This document shows positions 36,560-48,900 of a DNA stretch of 64,000 nt, piece by piece; within the stretch, counting starts at the first letter, position 1; each line of letters opens with the position of its first letter. This DNA is from Parus major. Taxonomy: Eukaryota; Chordata; Aves; Passeriformes; Paridae. The notes under the pieces were generated by a model that searched no databases, was not told the origin of the DNA, and saw only the letters and a program-made list of their open reading frames with translations. Position numbers and translations under genes: made by a program. Location of the stretch: contig NC_031771.1 of the NCBI RefSeq assembly GCF_001522545.3, forward strand, positions 2,509,238 to 2,573,237, in the 5' to 3' direction.

Positions 36560-37876
36560 TGCTTCCCCCCACCCTCGGCTGTGGCAGCTCTTCCTGCCCG
36601 GATTTGTGTCCAAATTGGGATTTTTGGGGGGGGGAGTTAGGCTGGACTGCGGCACCGTGAAACCTTTGGTTGATTTGCCAAGCGCGCTTTCCTCTGCTCC
36701 AGGATTTGGTGCCTTTTTCTGACAGCTCCCGGCAGGAGCTGGTAATTGCAGGTGTTGGATAGGGTCTGCTGCTGGCTCCTGGCTGTGGGAACACAGAATG
36801 GGAAATTTCCCAGAGTCTGGCTGAGGCTTTCCATGGAGTGGCATTTTCCTGGGATGGGGACCCCAGCCTGGCACAGGAATGTGCCTTGGCCTCGGACTGA
36901 GGTGATGCGGGTGTGACTGGTGTGACCCTGTGCAGGATTATCCCCGTTTACAATCTGGCTTGGCCGTTCTGGGAGGAGGATTTGAACGTCCATAGGAACC
37001 AAATTTGTGTTGCCCACCCACTGGATGCCCAAAATGTGTCCCTGGGCAGTGGCAAACTGGCAAACACCCACCCAGCCCCTGTATCCCCCTCTGTCCTGCC
37101 CTGTGCTCCTGAGGGGTAAGAATTGTTCAGAAGAGCTATTTGTTGACTCCAGAAGGACGTGGAAGTACACAGGTGGGAAGAAACCGGTGGATGTTTAGCC
37201 CTGTCCTTCATGTGGGTGAGCTCTATCCCATCTCCATGGTGGGCAAATTAAAAAAAAAGTAATTTTTAAGGGGAAGAAAAATGTAGCAGTTCAGGGGTTT
37301 GATGACCTCCCTTTCCCCAGCTGCCCGAAGGTCCAGGGCAAGCGGTGTTTCCTCATCCCAGAGCTCAGCACGCTCTCAGAATTCGAGCAAAGCTGCCATT
37401 CCCATGGGGCAGGGCGTAAATCCCCCTGAAATTGTAGTGTAAGCACGGCCGGGAGTGACACGCTGCAGCTGCCCCTGCTCCTCGTGCACTTCCATCTTTT
37501 CAGGGACGGGACACAGGAAAGAAATCTGACTCAAAAAAAACCCCTGAGCTCTCAAAGCAACCGCTGTGAGATGGTGTGGGAGCCTCCAAAGAGGATGGAT
37601 GAGCCCCAGGATCGCTCTCACCTTCACCATTCCCACAGGGAGGGGTTGTGCCATACCTGGATCTAGATGTTTATAATCTCCACCTAAAGTTATTTCTAAT
37701 TAAAGTGAGTTCTTGGCTGATGCTTGGCACGGAGGGTTAAGAGGTGAGTGGTTCCCACCAGGTTCTCTTGGGATCTGCATCAAACACCAAAGGGTGAGGA
37801 GGAGGAGGGGTTCAGTCTCCTTACAGTGAAAGAAGGAAGCGAAAATATTCATCTACATTGTACAAAATTCTCTTTT
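36560..37876. other. Convergent intergenic stretch, no gene recognised
   Basis: Unique sequence between the end of CXCL13-like 3 (plus) and the 3' end of CNOT6L (minus). No exon, transposon or RNA gene recognised. It may include distal CNOT6L 3'UTR, since the mammalian 3'UTR is several kilobases long. Confidence 0.5.
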
Positions 37877-37914
37877 TTATATATATATATGTATATATAT
37901 ACACACACACAAAA
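37877..37914. repeat. (TA)n-(CA)n compound microsatellite
   Basis: Alternating TA, with one TG interruption, running into (AC)6. It is continuous pyrimidine-purine alternation over more than 30 bp and probably polymorphic. Confidence 0.95.
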
Positions 37915-39538
37915 CCCCGTATCGGACAGATTCACCAGGTTGAGTTTTAAAAAGTTGCTTGTAGAAGGGTGCTGGATTTTGTTTTCTCTGCTGGCTTTAG
38001 GCAGTGCTGTCGCTCAGGAGTGGACACCAGGCACCACGTTTTGGGAAGCAAACAGAGGCAGAGAGGAGCAGGGAAGGGCCTGGAGCCTTTTTTCCAGGTA
38101 TTGCCTTCAACATGCTGGGAAAGGAGGCTGAGAAAAAAAAGCACCATCCCCTCACTGCTCCTGCTGGGAAGGGAAAACCAGGAGGAAAACAGGAGGGAGC
38201 TGCACAGGAGAGGCAGGTGAACATGTACATTGAAACATAAACAAAACTGGATTTTTTTTTTTGTTGTGCAATGTCTGTTAAAGTAACATTTTTGTGTTCA
38301 AAGCCACAGGGTGTGACGGGCGTCGGGAAGTGCAGCAGAGAAAATCCGATGGACCGCTTCCACCGCTGGAAACCGAAGGAAAATCCAGCTGGAGCAGCTT
38401 ACAACGTTTGCCAAGGTCTGGGTTTTCCCCATCCCCGTCCTCTCCCACCCCCATATTACAAAACATTGGTGCTGGGTTTGGATTTTTATTACTAAATGGG
38501 CTCCTCTGCAGTTCATAGACAATCACGGGCGAATCGGAAATTCCACTTTATACAAACAGCTCAAAAAAAATATTGGGAGTGAAGTATGGTTAGGAAACAC
38601 TGCTCATCACGCTGGGATGGCCGTGCATGGAGGAGGAACAGGAGGAGCAGCCTCAGGAGCGCAGCATCCACCCCCCTCCTCCCCAAAAAACATTACAGCA
38701 GCTGAATACACAAAGGTAATGTCCACAAAATGAAGTTTTTCATGCTATTCTACTTTCCAGTGCTCTCCAGTCCGTGTGCCATGGCCAGGTAGGGAGCGCT
38801 GAGGTACATTCCAACCTGCACCCAGAGCAAAATCCATCTCTGGAAAGGGGTTTCTTTTTTATCCCCCCCTCTTTTTCTTTTTTTTTTTTTTTCATTTGGG
38901 TTGGTTTTTGCACAAAGCAAGTGCTGCACAGGAATTTCCTCCCAGCTCCCATCGCTTCCAATTTGATCCACAGATGACACCTCCATTTTTTAGGCACTTT
39001 TCCAAGGGAGTTGTCACTTTGCTGAACCCATTTTTGTGTTCTGGCCCTCTCCACCCCCTCCCTGGCCCCCACTCACAGTCAGGAAATAGTTTCTCCTCTA
39101 AGTCAAATTGATTTTTTTTTTCCACCCCCCCACCCCCCATGGAAAATTTCCTGTGTAAAAAACGACAAAGGAAATATTTAATTAAAGAGGAACAGCCTGA
39201 CTTGGCAGTTTTGCAGGACAGAGGATGGCTCTTTAGTATTTAAAACCAATTTCACAATTCAAATTGGACTTTTTTTTGAAGTATACGAATGAGACATAAA
39301 TATAAGCTTATCAATCTGCTTAAAAATTTCAATCACATCATGGAAAATGTTTTTCATTTATTAAAAATATCACATTTGGAGACTAGAAACAGTAAAGTGC
39401 ATGAAAAGTTTCAAATAGAAATTCAAGAAAATCTTATAGCAGCAAAAAAGCAGAATAAAGAAAAACTTAAAAACACAGACACGACCTTTTCCTATCACTG
39501 TGCCTTTTTTTTAAACATTAAGCAGCCAAACAGGTTTG

Positions 39539-39604
39539 GTTTTTTTTGTTGTTGTTGGTTGTTTGTTTTTTTTTTGTTGTTTGTTTGTTTTTTGTTTTTT
39601 TTTT
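39539..39604. repeat. T/GT-rich low-complexity tract
   Basis: Repeated GTT, GTTT and poly-T blocks. In the CNOT6L transcript direction it reads as an A/CA-rich tract. It is complementary in composition to the tract at 40165-40245. Confidence 0.9.
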
Positions 39605-40164
39605 CAGAAAATTGCATCATGTTTTTAATGCCTCTCGAGGCACAAGGTTTTGAACTGGCCACCCAGAGCATGAAAAGGAAAGAAAACAAGGATTTCCAAC
39701 ACATCCAAAGAGCATTAACATTTGGGAAGGAACCAGCAGCTTTTTTACTTCAGCCCTGACTGACAACAGCTCCCAAAGAAATTGGAATCAGGAGGATTTA
39801 GAGCTCAAATTTGATCACAGATGCTTGGCTATCTTTGGTTTTCTGGTAGTATTGAGATGAGGGGCAGGGCCATGCTGCCAATCATTTATAGTCAGGTATT
39901 AAGTGCTTTGCTAATGTGCAAAATTTATATTGGATGCAGAGTTGAGTCTCCATTCTGGATTCAAAGAAATAGTATTTCTAATAATATTCTTCCTACAAAA
40001 CAAGCATCTCTAGCTTTGTTCTTCTTTCTCCTAAAAGTTTGGCTCAATTTGCCACGTTCTGGAAAAAAGCATTACCTTGAAATATGTTAAATGCAAGTTT
40101 TCAAACCTCTTTTGTCCGTTTAGAAGTGCAGCTTCCTACTGAAAAGAAAAAGCCAGTTTAAAGT

Positions 40165-40245
40165 AAAAAAAAAAACCAAACAAACAAAAAAACAAACAAA
40201 AAAACAACAACAAAAAACCCAAACACAAACAAAAATTAAATTAAA
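40165..40245. repeat. A/CA-rich low-complexity tract
   Basis: Runs of A separated by C (CAAACAAAC, AACAACAAC). In the CNOT6L transcript direction it is U/GU-rich, the complement of the 39539-39604 tract about 560 bp away. Confidence 0.9.
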
Positions 40246-40452
40246 AACCTGGAAAGGGGAATAATACTTTGGTTCCAGCCCTAGTGCCAAATGATACCGA
40301 TATGCACCAAAATGTGCAAAAATCTCATATCAAACACATAAGGAAAAGGAGCTCGAAGAAGCAGCTGCAGGTTGGCCATACTTCACTCCTATCTAGTGGG
40401 ATTTACAAGTGTACAGGTCCGTGAGGCAGGTCCGAGGCGCCCTGGGGCTGCA

Positions 40453-43400
40453 CTACCTGCGGGAGGGCAGGTGCACGCCGTTCACCAGCGGCAGCAGCGG
40501 CGGGTGCAGCTCCAGCTGCGTCAGCAGCGAGAAGTGGTCGGAGGGGATGTGCGGGTGAGGGCAGCCCGTGATGTTGTTGTCCACCAGCCACTGAGGGTCC
40601 AAAGGCCCCAGGACTCCGAGCACGTTCATGTGGGTGTTGGAGTAGAAAATGTAGTCAATCACACCCTGCGGAGAGAGAGGGAGAGAGCGCGGTGAGGGCA
40701 GGGCCGGCCGGAGGCGCCGCGCCCGCTGCGTGCGCCCTCCTTAACCCGAGCTCAGGGAACCGACCCGGCAGAGGCAGCTGACTCCCAGAGAGCGGAGCTT
40801 ACTTTGAAGTCAAAAGTGTAATTGGTGTAAGGCATCAGGTTGTTCTCGTAGGCGCTCTTGAGCTGGAAGCCGTGCGTGATCCTGCCCTCCGAGGCTCCGT
40901 TCTTCCCGTTGCCGCTGAAGTTCATCAGACACTCGTTGTAGCGCAGCTCCTTGAAGTCCTTGTGGTTGTCAGCCACTATGCCGTTGCTCAGGTACTCCAC
41001 TACACCTGTTGGCGAGGGGAGGGGTTCAGATTGTTGCTTTCAAGGACAGCTTTGGCCCGGGGATGTTAAAAAGCGGAACGTCACCAACGAGAATTGGCAA
41101 AGCGAACCCCTTTCCTTGGAAAGTCTTCATTGGGAACTCGCATCTTTCCTACTTCTTATGGCTGCTTCGGGCACCAGCGTTTATTTAATGGTTTATTTAA
41201 GATCTAACTGTGCTTTTCTATCCTTTTGTGGGTGCAGCCAGCTCTCCCTCCTGTTCATGCTGAGCAAGAAAAGAAGGCCCCTCAACCGGAGCACTCCCGG
41301 TCTCTTCAGCCAGATTTCCGAAGGAAAATTTTCCTAGGAAACCTTTCACCCATACCTTCCCTGGGGAGTGCAGAACAACCCCATTGCCTTCAGAGGAGAA
41401 AGTGGACTCAAAAGTTGTAAGGTAAGTTAAAAAGCAGGCCAAAAACAACCAGCCTTACCTGAATCAGGCAGTGAGTTGAGATCCGCACACAGCACCAGAG
41501 GGATAGAGTTGGGATCTGCTGTCGGGCTACTGGGCCTGCTTGAGGCTTTCTCCAGGATGTTTTTCAGCTCTGAGACGAACATCATGGTCTGGATGAGTTT
41601 CACATCTGAGTATTCGGGGTCCCAGTGCATGTGGGCATTGGCCACGATGAGCAGCTGCTTGTCCACGTGAAGCGATTTCATACCTGGGTAAACAATTTTA
41701 GCGGTGAGAGGTTCTGCGAATGCAGCGCGTTCCCGCGTGCTCATACTCGGGGTGCAGCTCCTCAGGTTCAGACACACCAGCAGATGGGTGTGTTTTCATG
41801 GCTTAAACCTGCTGAAATGCCTGTGAACAGCCCAGGAAGCTCCTTCCAGCCCTGGAATTTCTCCTCCTCTGAAGCCATGAAAACCCCAGCTGGGCAGGCA
41901 GAGCAGGGTGGCAGTTTTAGCTGGGTTGGAACTGTCTGCTGCATCTGATCAAACCTGATGAAAATGTGGCAGTCACTCAATCAAGAGGCAGGAAAAGAGA
42001 CCCAATCATCTCCTCCTTCCACACCAGTACATGAGCACTGACATCTCATCACTGGGGGAAGCTGGAAGGAGTCAATCCAGGGGAGGAAAAGAGGGTTGAA
42101 AACAGAAGATGAACATTGTTGACAACTACAGGTAAGAGCAGATGTGTGTAAACACCGTGACCTTGGCTTAGGTTGAGCTGCTCAAGCAGAATGTCACAGT
42201 GTAAGCAAGCAGGGATAAAAGCTTGAAAGGAGAAAAGCAAATGCTGGGTGAGCACAACCAGACCATCCGTGCCTGTCTGGGCCACCCAGGGGCCGCGTTG
42301 GGCTGCGCCACCAACAGGCACAGCGTGGGTTACCTAGGAATAACTCACACCTGCCCGTGGAGCTGAGGAGTGCTGAGGACACCACAGTGGTACTCACTTG
42401 CTCCGAACAACTCCTTGTGCACCTCCAACACCACGGCGACTCCGATGTTGTCCTTGGTCATCACTCTGTTCAACATGGCTTCCGAGCCCTCCGAGTTGGC
42501 CATGGCCACCTGGTTGAACTCCACCGTGTGCTTCTGCACCAGCGTGAACCTGGGCAGCGGGGAGAGAGCCACGGTGAGCAGCTGTGAGCGCGGCCCCCGT
42601 GGCACCGTCCCCGTCTGAAAACCACCCCCGTCTGTTCCCACAGGCTCCCTCTCTTCCAAACCGCTCCAGCCGCTTCTAGACACTGCCCAAGAGCTGCATT
42701 TTTCTTTCTGGAAGCAGCAAAAACTCTTGAGAGGCAGCTGAGGCTTTGGGAAACTTCCATCCTAATTACTGGAAGCTGTCCTGAGGTTTTAGTGTCAAGT
42801 TTGGAAGCTGCTGCCGCCCCTTACTTGTCCGTTTTGAAGAATATCGCGCAGCCGTCCACGTGCTTTTTCTCCTGCTCGGACATGATTTTGGCACGTGACT
42901 TTGGAGAAAAGAATCCGTCGTATCCCCGTTCTTTCAAGGCTGGCAGGAAAAGGGTGAAGTATTGCTCCGTTTCCACTTCCTGGAATTGCACACAAACACC
43001 TCAGGCTAAAGAAGTGAAGGAAGCCCTTCCTTGTGCCTGCCCTGGCTCACGCTCGGGAAAACTGCACAGTCCATGTCAGTGCCCAGACTGCTGGGAACTG
43101 ATGTGCATTCCTGGATTTCCTGGAATCCCTCCCAAAGGCCAAGTGACAGGTGTGTTTTGAACAGCAGTAAACCACACCTGATATGTTTGACACCGGAATA
43201 CAGCTACAGAGCTTGCACTGGGAAGATCTGCAATGTGCTACCGAGCAGGTGACTACAGTGTTCCCGAGGGAACAGTTAATCCTCAAGGCTTTCTGTTTCT
43301 GATGGAAGATGCAGTTATTTTTAATTACCTGAAGACTAATGATATCTGCATCACAGTTGACGATTTCTTCCATGATTCCCTTTTTCCTGTACTCCCAATT

Positions 43401-45921
43401 GAGTGCCCAGGATGGGCAGTAGCCATAGAGCTGCCGGGTGGCGTATTTATCACACAACACATTGTAACACATAACTGTAAATGAAGCTGCGAGGAGAGAC
43501 AGAGAAAGAAAGGGAAAGTTTGTCAGCCTCTGGAGATTGTCTCTTTGGCTTGGACAAGAGTGGCTGGAAGAGCTGTGACAAAGCCCAGCATGGAAAAGAA
43601 ATGCCCAGCATCCCGTTCAAATGAGAAAAATGGTATTGACAGCACAGCCATATGTTGATTTTTCTATTAGTACAAATGAACAAATTGCTGTTTTCACCCT
43701 GATCCTGGAAAACAAAGCCCAAGACAAGTTTGCCAGCGTGTCACCTTGTGAACACAGATTTACCTGAGGGCAGAATTTGGTCTCGTTCTTTTAAAGTAAT
43801 CCATGGCCTTGGAGGCAGCTGCTCTGGATGAACTAGGAAAAAAATTAAACCAGTGATTAATTCAGAGTTTCTATTTGGAAGTTAAAATTTCTAAGTCAAA
43901 GTGTGATGACTGAACAATAATGTGTTTTGCATCCCCAACTCCCTGAGTCTTCAGGGGAGGCAAAAATAATTTAAATGAGTAGCTCTAGTAGGAGAAAAAA
44001 CTGTCATTTTTAAGATTCCTGACTGCTTTTGTCTCTTGTTTTGGGATTTAGAAGCACCACCAAAACACTCCTGCACATTGAACAATCTGCTGAAGAAGGA
44101 GGGGTAAATCCTGGCATGGTTCAGCCATCCCTTCTCCAAGGACCTCACCCTGCTTCCATCGTTCCTGCAGTGCCTTAACTTGGGAGACAGTGAGTGGCAA
44201 AGCAGAAGGCTCAGTCACAGAACCACAAAGCAGGACTGAAGTCAGGTACTGGATGTTCTTAATGCTGTTTTTTGAGCTAAATTTGATGTTCTGCTTGCAT
44301 TGAAATGATTATTTCTGGTGGGGAGAAGCAAAATGGCTTCGGCAAGGCAGACTTTGCCCTTGGCTGGTAATTGAAGGGTTTCAAAGAGAACAGAGAGAAC
44401 ATTTGGCTGTAACACAGGAGAACCTTAGACAGCACACATCAGCCTCTTCCACTGGGGGTGAGGCCGTGTTTTGGGATGTGACTGGAGCCACCTGACAAAA
44501 ACACTAAAGCAGTGAGGAAATACTGTCCCTCCAGGGGGTCAGAGTCTTGCTTTAGCAGCAAATCCTACTATTAAAGGCTTTTGTGCCCACCAGATCCGTA
44601 GGGCTGTACCTGCTAGATTGTCAAGCATGTAGTTCAGTAGCTTTCGGGTTCCGTCTGGATCCTGGTAGAGGCTGAGAATATCTTGGGATAAAGGATTGCC
44701 TGCCAACAGCACAAAACAACAGCGGGGGGATCAGCTGCCTGCCTTTCTTGAGGCTTTCCACCCAAAGGAAATCTCCCAGAATGAGAACAGACAAATGAAT
44801 TCAGCAGGTTCAAGGGTTTATTTCCCTGACTGCAGATTTGAAACGAGCTCCTAAGGAAGTTTAGCAGCATTAAGAAAGACAAGCATTGTTTTCCCAACTG
44901 CCTGGTCATTTTTGCTACCAACTTAATGCTTAAAATAACCTGCAAGAAAACCTTGAGGTAGCAGAGGAAGGTTTTGAGCCCAGCCCCCCTCAGGATTCCT
45001 GAGAACTTGTAGGAATATGGAACTGGAAAGAGCTCACCTTTCAAACCCAGGGTTTGCAGCTGGAAGAGCCGTCCAAGTTCATAAGGCAAAACCCGTAACA
45101 GATTGTTATTTAAAAGCAATTCCCTGCAGCAAATGCAAAAACACTCTGGGTGAGCATTATTGCAGAAGAAACTCCTGAAGTGCTCCTTAAAGAGAACACT
45201 TTTCACCCTGAATTTTATTATGGGAAGATGTGCCAGTCTTCCCGTGTCAAAGCATGACTGAAATACATGCACTGGGGGGAAAAGAGGCACAAAACCCAAG
45301 ATGAAACCAGGGATCGAAACAGTGTTATATCAACAACCAGAAAAAAAAGCCCAGTGAACCCAAAAGTAATTATCAGCAGCAAAGCTCTGCACCAACCTGG
45401 AGTTTTTCAGGATTATTCGAAATACAAGCACAGGAAACAAACTGAAACTCTCGTTCCCGATCCCACCACAGGGAATTTCTTGGGAAGTCAAGCAGAGGAA
45501 TTCCCCTCACCTGAGAGACACCATGTTTCCTAGTTCTGCTGGTAAACTTCTGAGTTTGTTGGATGACAGATCCAGGTAAACCAGATTGTGAAGCTTGGCA
45601 ATATCAGGTGGAATGCGAGTAAGGTTGTTGTCATTGAGGTGCAGAGCAGTCAGGTGTGTCAGCGACCACAGCGACGTACTTAAGCTCCGCACTCTCCCTG
45701 AAAGAGGAAAGCAAGGATCCACCTCTTGACTCCGGAACCACCGGACACAAAGTGGATCTGGAGCGGTCTGGGGCACCAACTAGGGGAACTTAAACCCCAA
45801 CCAACTCACCCGAGATCTCTAATTCAGCCCAGTGCGACTTCTTCCCGTTGGCCACCTCTTCCGCTGACATGATGGTGTAAATTCTGCGAGGATCTGGAGG
45901 ATCATATTTTTCCTTTGGCAT
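40453..45921 (-). CDS. CNOT6L: CCR4-NOT deadenylase subunit 6-like (CNOT6L)
   Basis: Catalytic poly(A)-specific 3' exonuclease of CCR4-NOT; shortens mRNA tails in the cytoplasm. Eleven exons read from right to left: 45921-45810, 45697-45511, 45123-45038, 44699-44610, 43832-43764, 43486-43329, 42979-42825, 42549-42398, 41683-41459, 41005-40803, 40665-40453. They total 550 codons including stop. The N-terminus MPKEKYDPPDPRR is followed by leucine-rich repeats (HLTALHLNDNNL, NLVYLDLSSNKL, LRELLLNNNLL) that dock to CNOT1. An endonuclease/exonuclease/phosphatase-fold domain follows. Catalytic residues are kept: Glu after IISLQ (first codon of the 42979 exon; human E240), LCADLNS (human D410, N412) and PSDHFS (human H529). 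In human CNOT6L five residues (MRLIG) precede this Met from a further upstream exon. The exon here starts GG-ATG in the right phase for that, but the upstream exon was not found. Relative to human, one residue is missing near the 42398/41683 junction. Confidence 0.96.
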
Positions 45922-45923
45922 CC

Positions 45924-48900
45924 CTGTTAGTCTGAAAGACCATCACAACTGTTACTCCACAGCATTCCTTCGTTTCTACCCCACCACGAGCTGACCTTTC
46001 CCAGGGATACCCCGCAGCGACGCGTCCCACAGTTTTACGCGTGATAAATACTGGTAGGTGCTCACACCTGGGCAGAATTGAGGGATGGAAAAGAGCATTT
46101 CTTCCTAGGAAGTCGGGGTTTCTGCAGTCACCTGCTGGCTTTCCCACTTTATCCCCCACAACCCAAGGAGTTGTTTGCTATGTGCAGAACCTGCAGACAA
46201 CATCAGAGCGTTCTGCTGTTCCTGGATTGCTCCCTCCCGTAGTTTGCACAGGGAACCAAGGACTGAAATTGCAGTCTGAGAGGGAATTAGCTCCATTTTC
46301 CCATTAACTATCCAGCTTTTGTGTTTTGTGCTTTTTCATGCTCGGAATCAGTCAAGACCTTTGTATTCCTCACAGCCCAGGAGCCATAAAGAGAGCTCAG
46401 GTAAAGTTCCCATTTAGCTGTTGTGGGGCACAAAGGGCTCCAGCCCAGTGCAAGATGTCAATATCAGAAGCCTAAGGATGAGCCTGCACACACCAAATTC
46501 ATCCAATTGTCCTGACTGCCGCAAAGGAGCTCTGATGTCCCATTCAAAAACCATCCACTTGCCAGGGGACACAAGGAGAGATGTAATTCCATGCCTCCCT
46601 AGGCTGTTGTGCTGAGCAGGACTGTGTGTGATTTAAAAACACCAGGTTACCCGAGTTTGCTGTTGGCCGGTCTTTTGCTCCCCAGACGCACAAAATCCAC
46701 GAGCCTTGATTTTATACAAATCCAAAGCAGCTGCTCCAGAGGATGCAGCTCTTCCCTCATACAGACATCTCTGCTAGAGCCAGCTGCTCAAGCTGACCTA
46801 ACTTGAATTCGAGGTAACAAGCTGAGGGTTTTGTTCAGTGAGTCTGACTAACCCAAGATCCCACTTTGCCTTTACGAGGCTCAAGTCCATCCTGCGGAGT
46901 TTTCCAGCGGATGCCGACAGCCAGCCCGGCGTCCCGGCAGGGTGCCGGAGCTGTCAGGGCTGTCCCCTGCCAAGGGTCTCAGTTACAGGGCTGCTGCTTC
47001 CTCCTCTGATGAAGGCCCAAGGGAAATGCAGGGGCAAATGGGAGTCCCACATCTAATTATAGCCCCCTGTTATTTCCAGGTGAAGTCACACGGCGAGCAG
47101 AGCTACGGGATAAGAGGATTCTGCGCTCACACTGCCTGGCACGGGGCCATGAAGGGAACCAGTTACTTAAGGACAAGGGATTAGACCTGAAATCCTTCCA
47201 TCTTTGTTCCAGAACCCCAAAATCAGAACGGCCTTCCCCTCCTCCCCTCACACGAGCAGGCTGCGCTTTGGGAGTGCCAAATCTCTGGCGTTTGGATTTT
47301 GCTGGGTTTGTCTTGGCTCTTCAAGTGCCGGTGTGAAAGCGGGGAGCGCTTGAACAGACTCCTCACAGCCCCTGCCAGGCCACAAGAGCCCCATTCCACC
47401 TGCCCTTGCTGTTTTTAACCTGTCAGATCTTCAACTGAGCTGTACCTCTACAGCACCTGCACCCAAAGCACAGCAAACTTTGCTTTCCAGAACCCAGGAT
47501 TTGGGTGAGTGCTCTGTGATGAAGCCCTTCAAACCGTGGTGCTGAGACCACCTGAGCCACCCCCTGCCCCCCACACCAGCCCCCAGATGACCACTGACCC
47601 CCTGATGCCATCTGAAAGCTCCAGGACTGCTCCTGGAATGATGTCAAAATACAATTTGTTAAAGACAAGTGCTCTGCCCGTGTCAGGGGCCTTCCAGAGA
47701 AGCGAGCCCTGAGCTGGGAGGCGAAGGACACGCGCATTTTTCAGCCCTTAGTCACTTTAATATTGCTTTGAAATAGTGGTGAGTCAAACAGGCAGCAAGC
47801 AGTGTCATTGCCACAGTTACAGAAAGGAGAAAACAAACCTAAATCAAATGCACTTTTATGTTTTTTCTCCTTCTGCATCACAGCAACATTGAGCAAGGCT
47901 TGAAAGTCACCGTGTGTATCTTTTTTTTCTCAGGCAAAAAATGGATTCTGCTTGGGTTCCCAACTCCTGCCGTTCCTATCTCCCACTCTGCTTGTCCTGG
48001 AACTAAAATAATATCCAGAAATCCCAACCTGTTCTTGCTCAGTCTTGAGGCAGCTACACGGAGCTCCCTGAATCTGTTAACCCCCAAAATCCAACAAGCA
48101 TCAGTGCAAGTTTTGGCAGGCTTTTCTCTGGCTCCCCTTGGAAAACTTCTCAAGCTACTTAAACTTGCTCTCTGCTACAGATCCAACCCTGTAAACTTAA
48201 AATAGTGTGACCCTGATTTCTTGTAAATGAAACACAGAATCTCTTCTTGTTTTTGTGTAAAGAAAACCTCAAGATGAGGACATCAGTGTGTTTACTATGT
48301 ATTTAAGCTCTGGGGATTCCTAAAGTAACTCTTGGGGTCCAAGTCCATCCCCCAAAACCCAGAGATGACTGGCAGAGTAGGATTACTCAGCTGGAACCTT
48401 ACGTTTGGTCCTGGGTGAGCCAAAGCAGCTCTCTGAGGTGGCTGTAAGCAGGGGCAGGTACAGGAGCTCTGTGCCTGCCTTTTCCTTGGACTTGTGGGGT
48501 TTTACGCTATTTTATTTGCTAGGTTTTGTTTTTTTTTGCTGACTGCCCTTTAAAGCCTGGAAAAAAACCAGATGAATAATGGAACACTACTGAAGGTGTG
48601 AAGAGTGTCAGAGAGGAAAAGTCCAGCTATGGGGTTGCAGCAGAGGCTTTTACTAGGAAGAAACAGGTTTTTTTGGGCAACAAACAACAGGAACTTCTGG
48701 GTTTCAAACACACAGCCCCTTCCCCAAGAGAAGATGCATTTCTAACTTACAGTGACCATAAGATGTTTTAAGTTCTTTCACACTTCAGTGCATAAATGAG
48801 TTGTCAAATGGAGAAGAGCTGTGCCTGGATCCTGCTGCAGCCCTGTGTTCGTGGATGTTTGGCACAGCTCCAAACCCTTCCCTTCAGCCCAGTGACATTC

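Larger units (their letters stand above)
38485..40452 (-). other. CNOT6L: Probable CNOT6L 3'UTR
   Basis: AT-rich non-coding sequence following the CNOT6L stop on the minus strand. TTTATT on the plus strand (AATAAA on the transcript) occurs at 38485-38490 and 39357-39362. Long T-rich (39539-39604) and A-rich (40165-40245) tracts lie within it. The true end is uncertain and could be further left. Confidence 0.5.

Noticed and set aside
44634..45299. 221-codon minus-strand open frame taken as one exon
   Set aside because: It merges two real CNOT6L exons (45038-45123 and 44610-44699) with intron sequence; the second exon is read in the wrong frame there.
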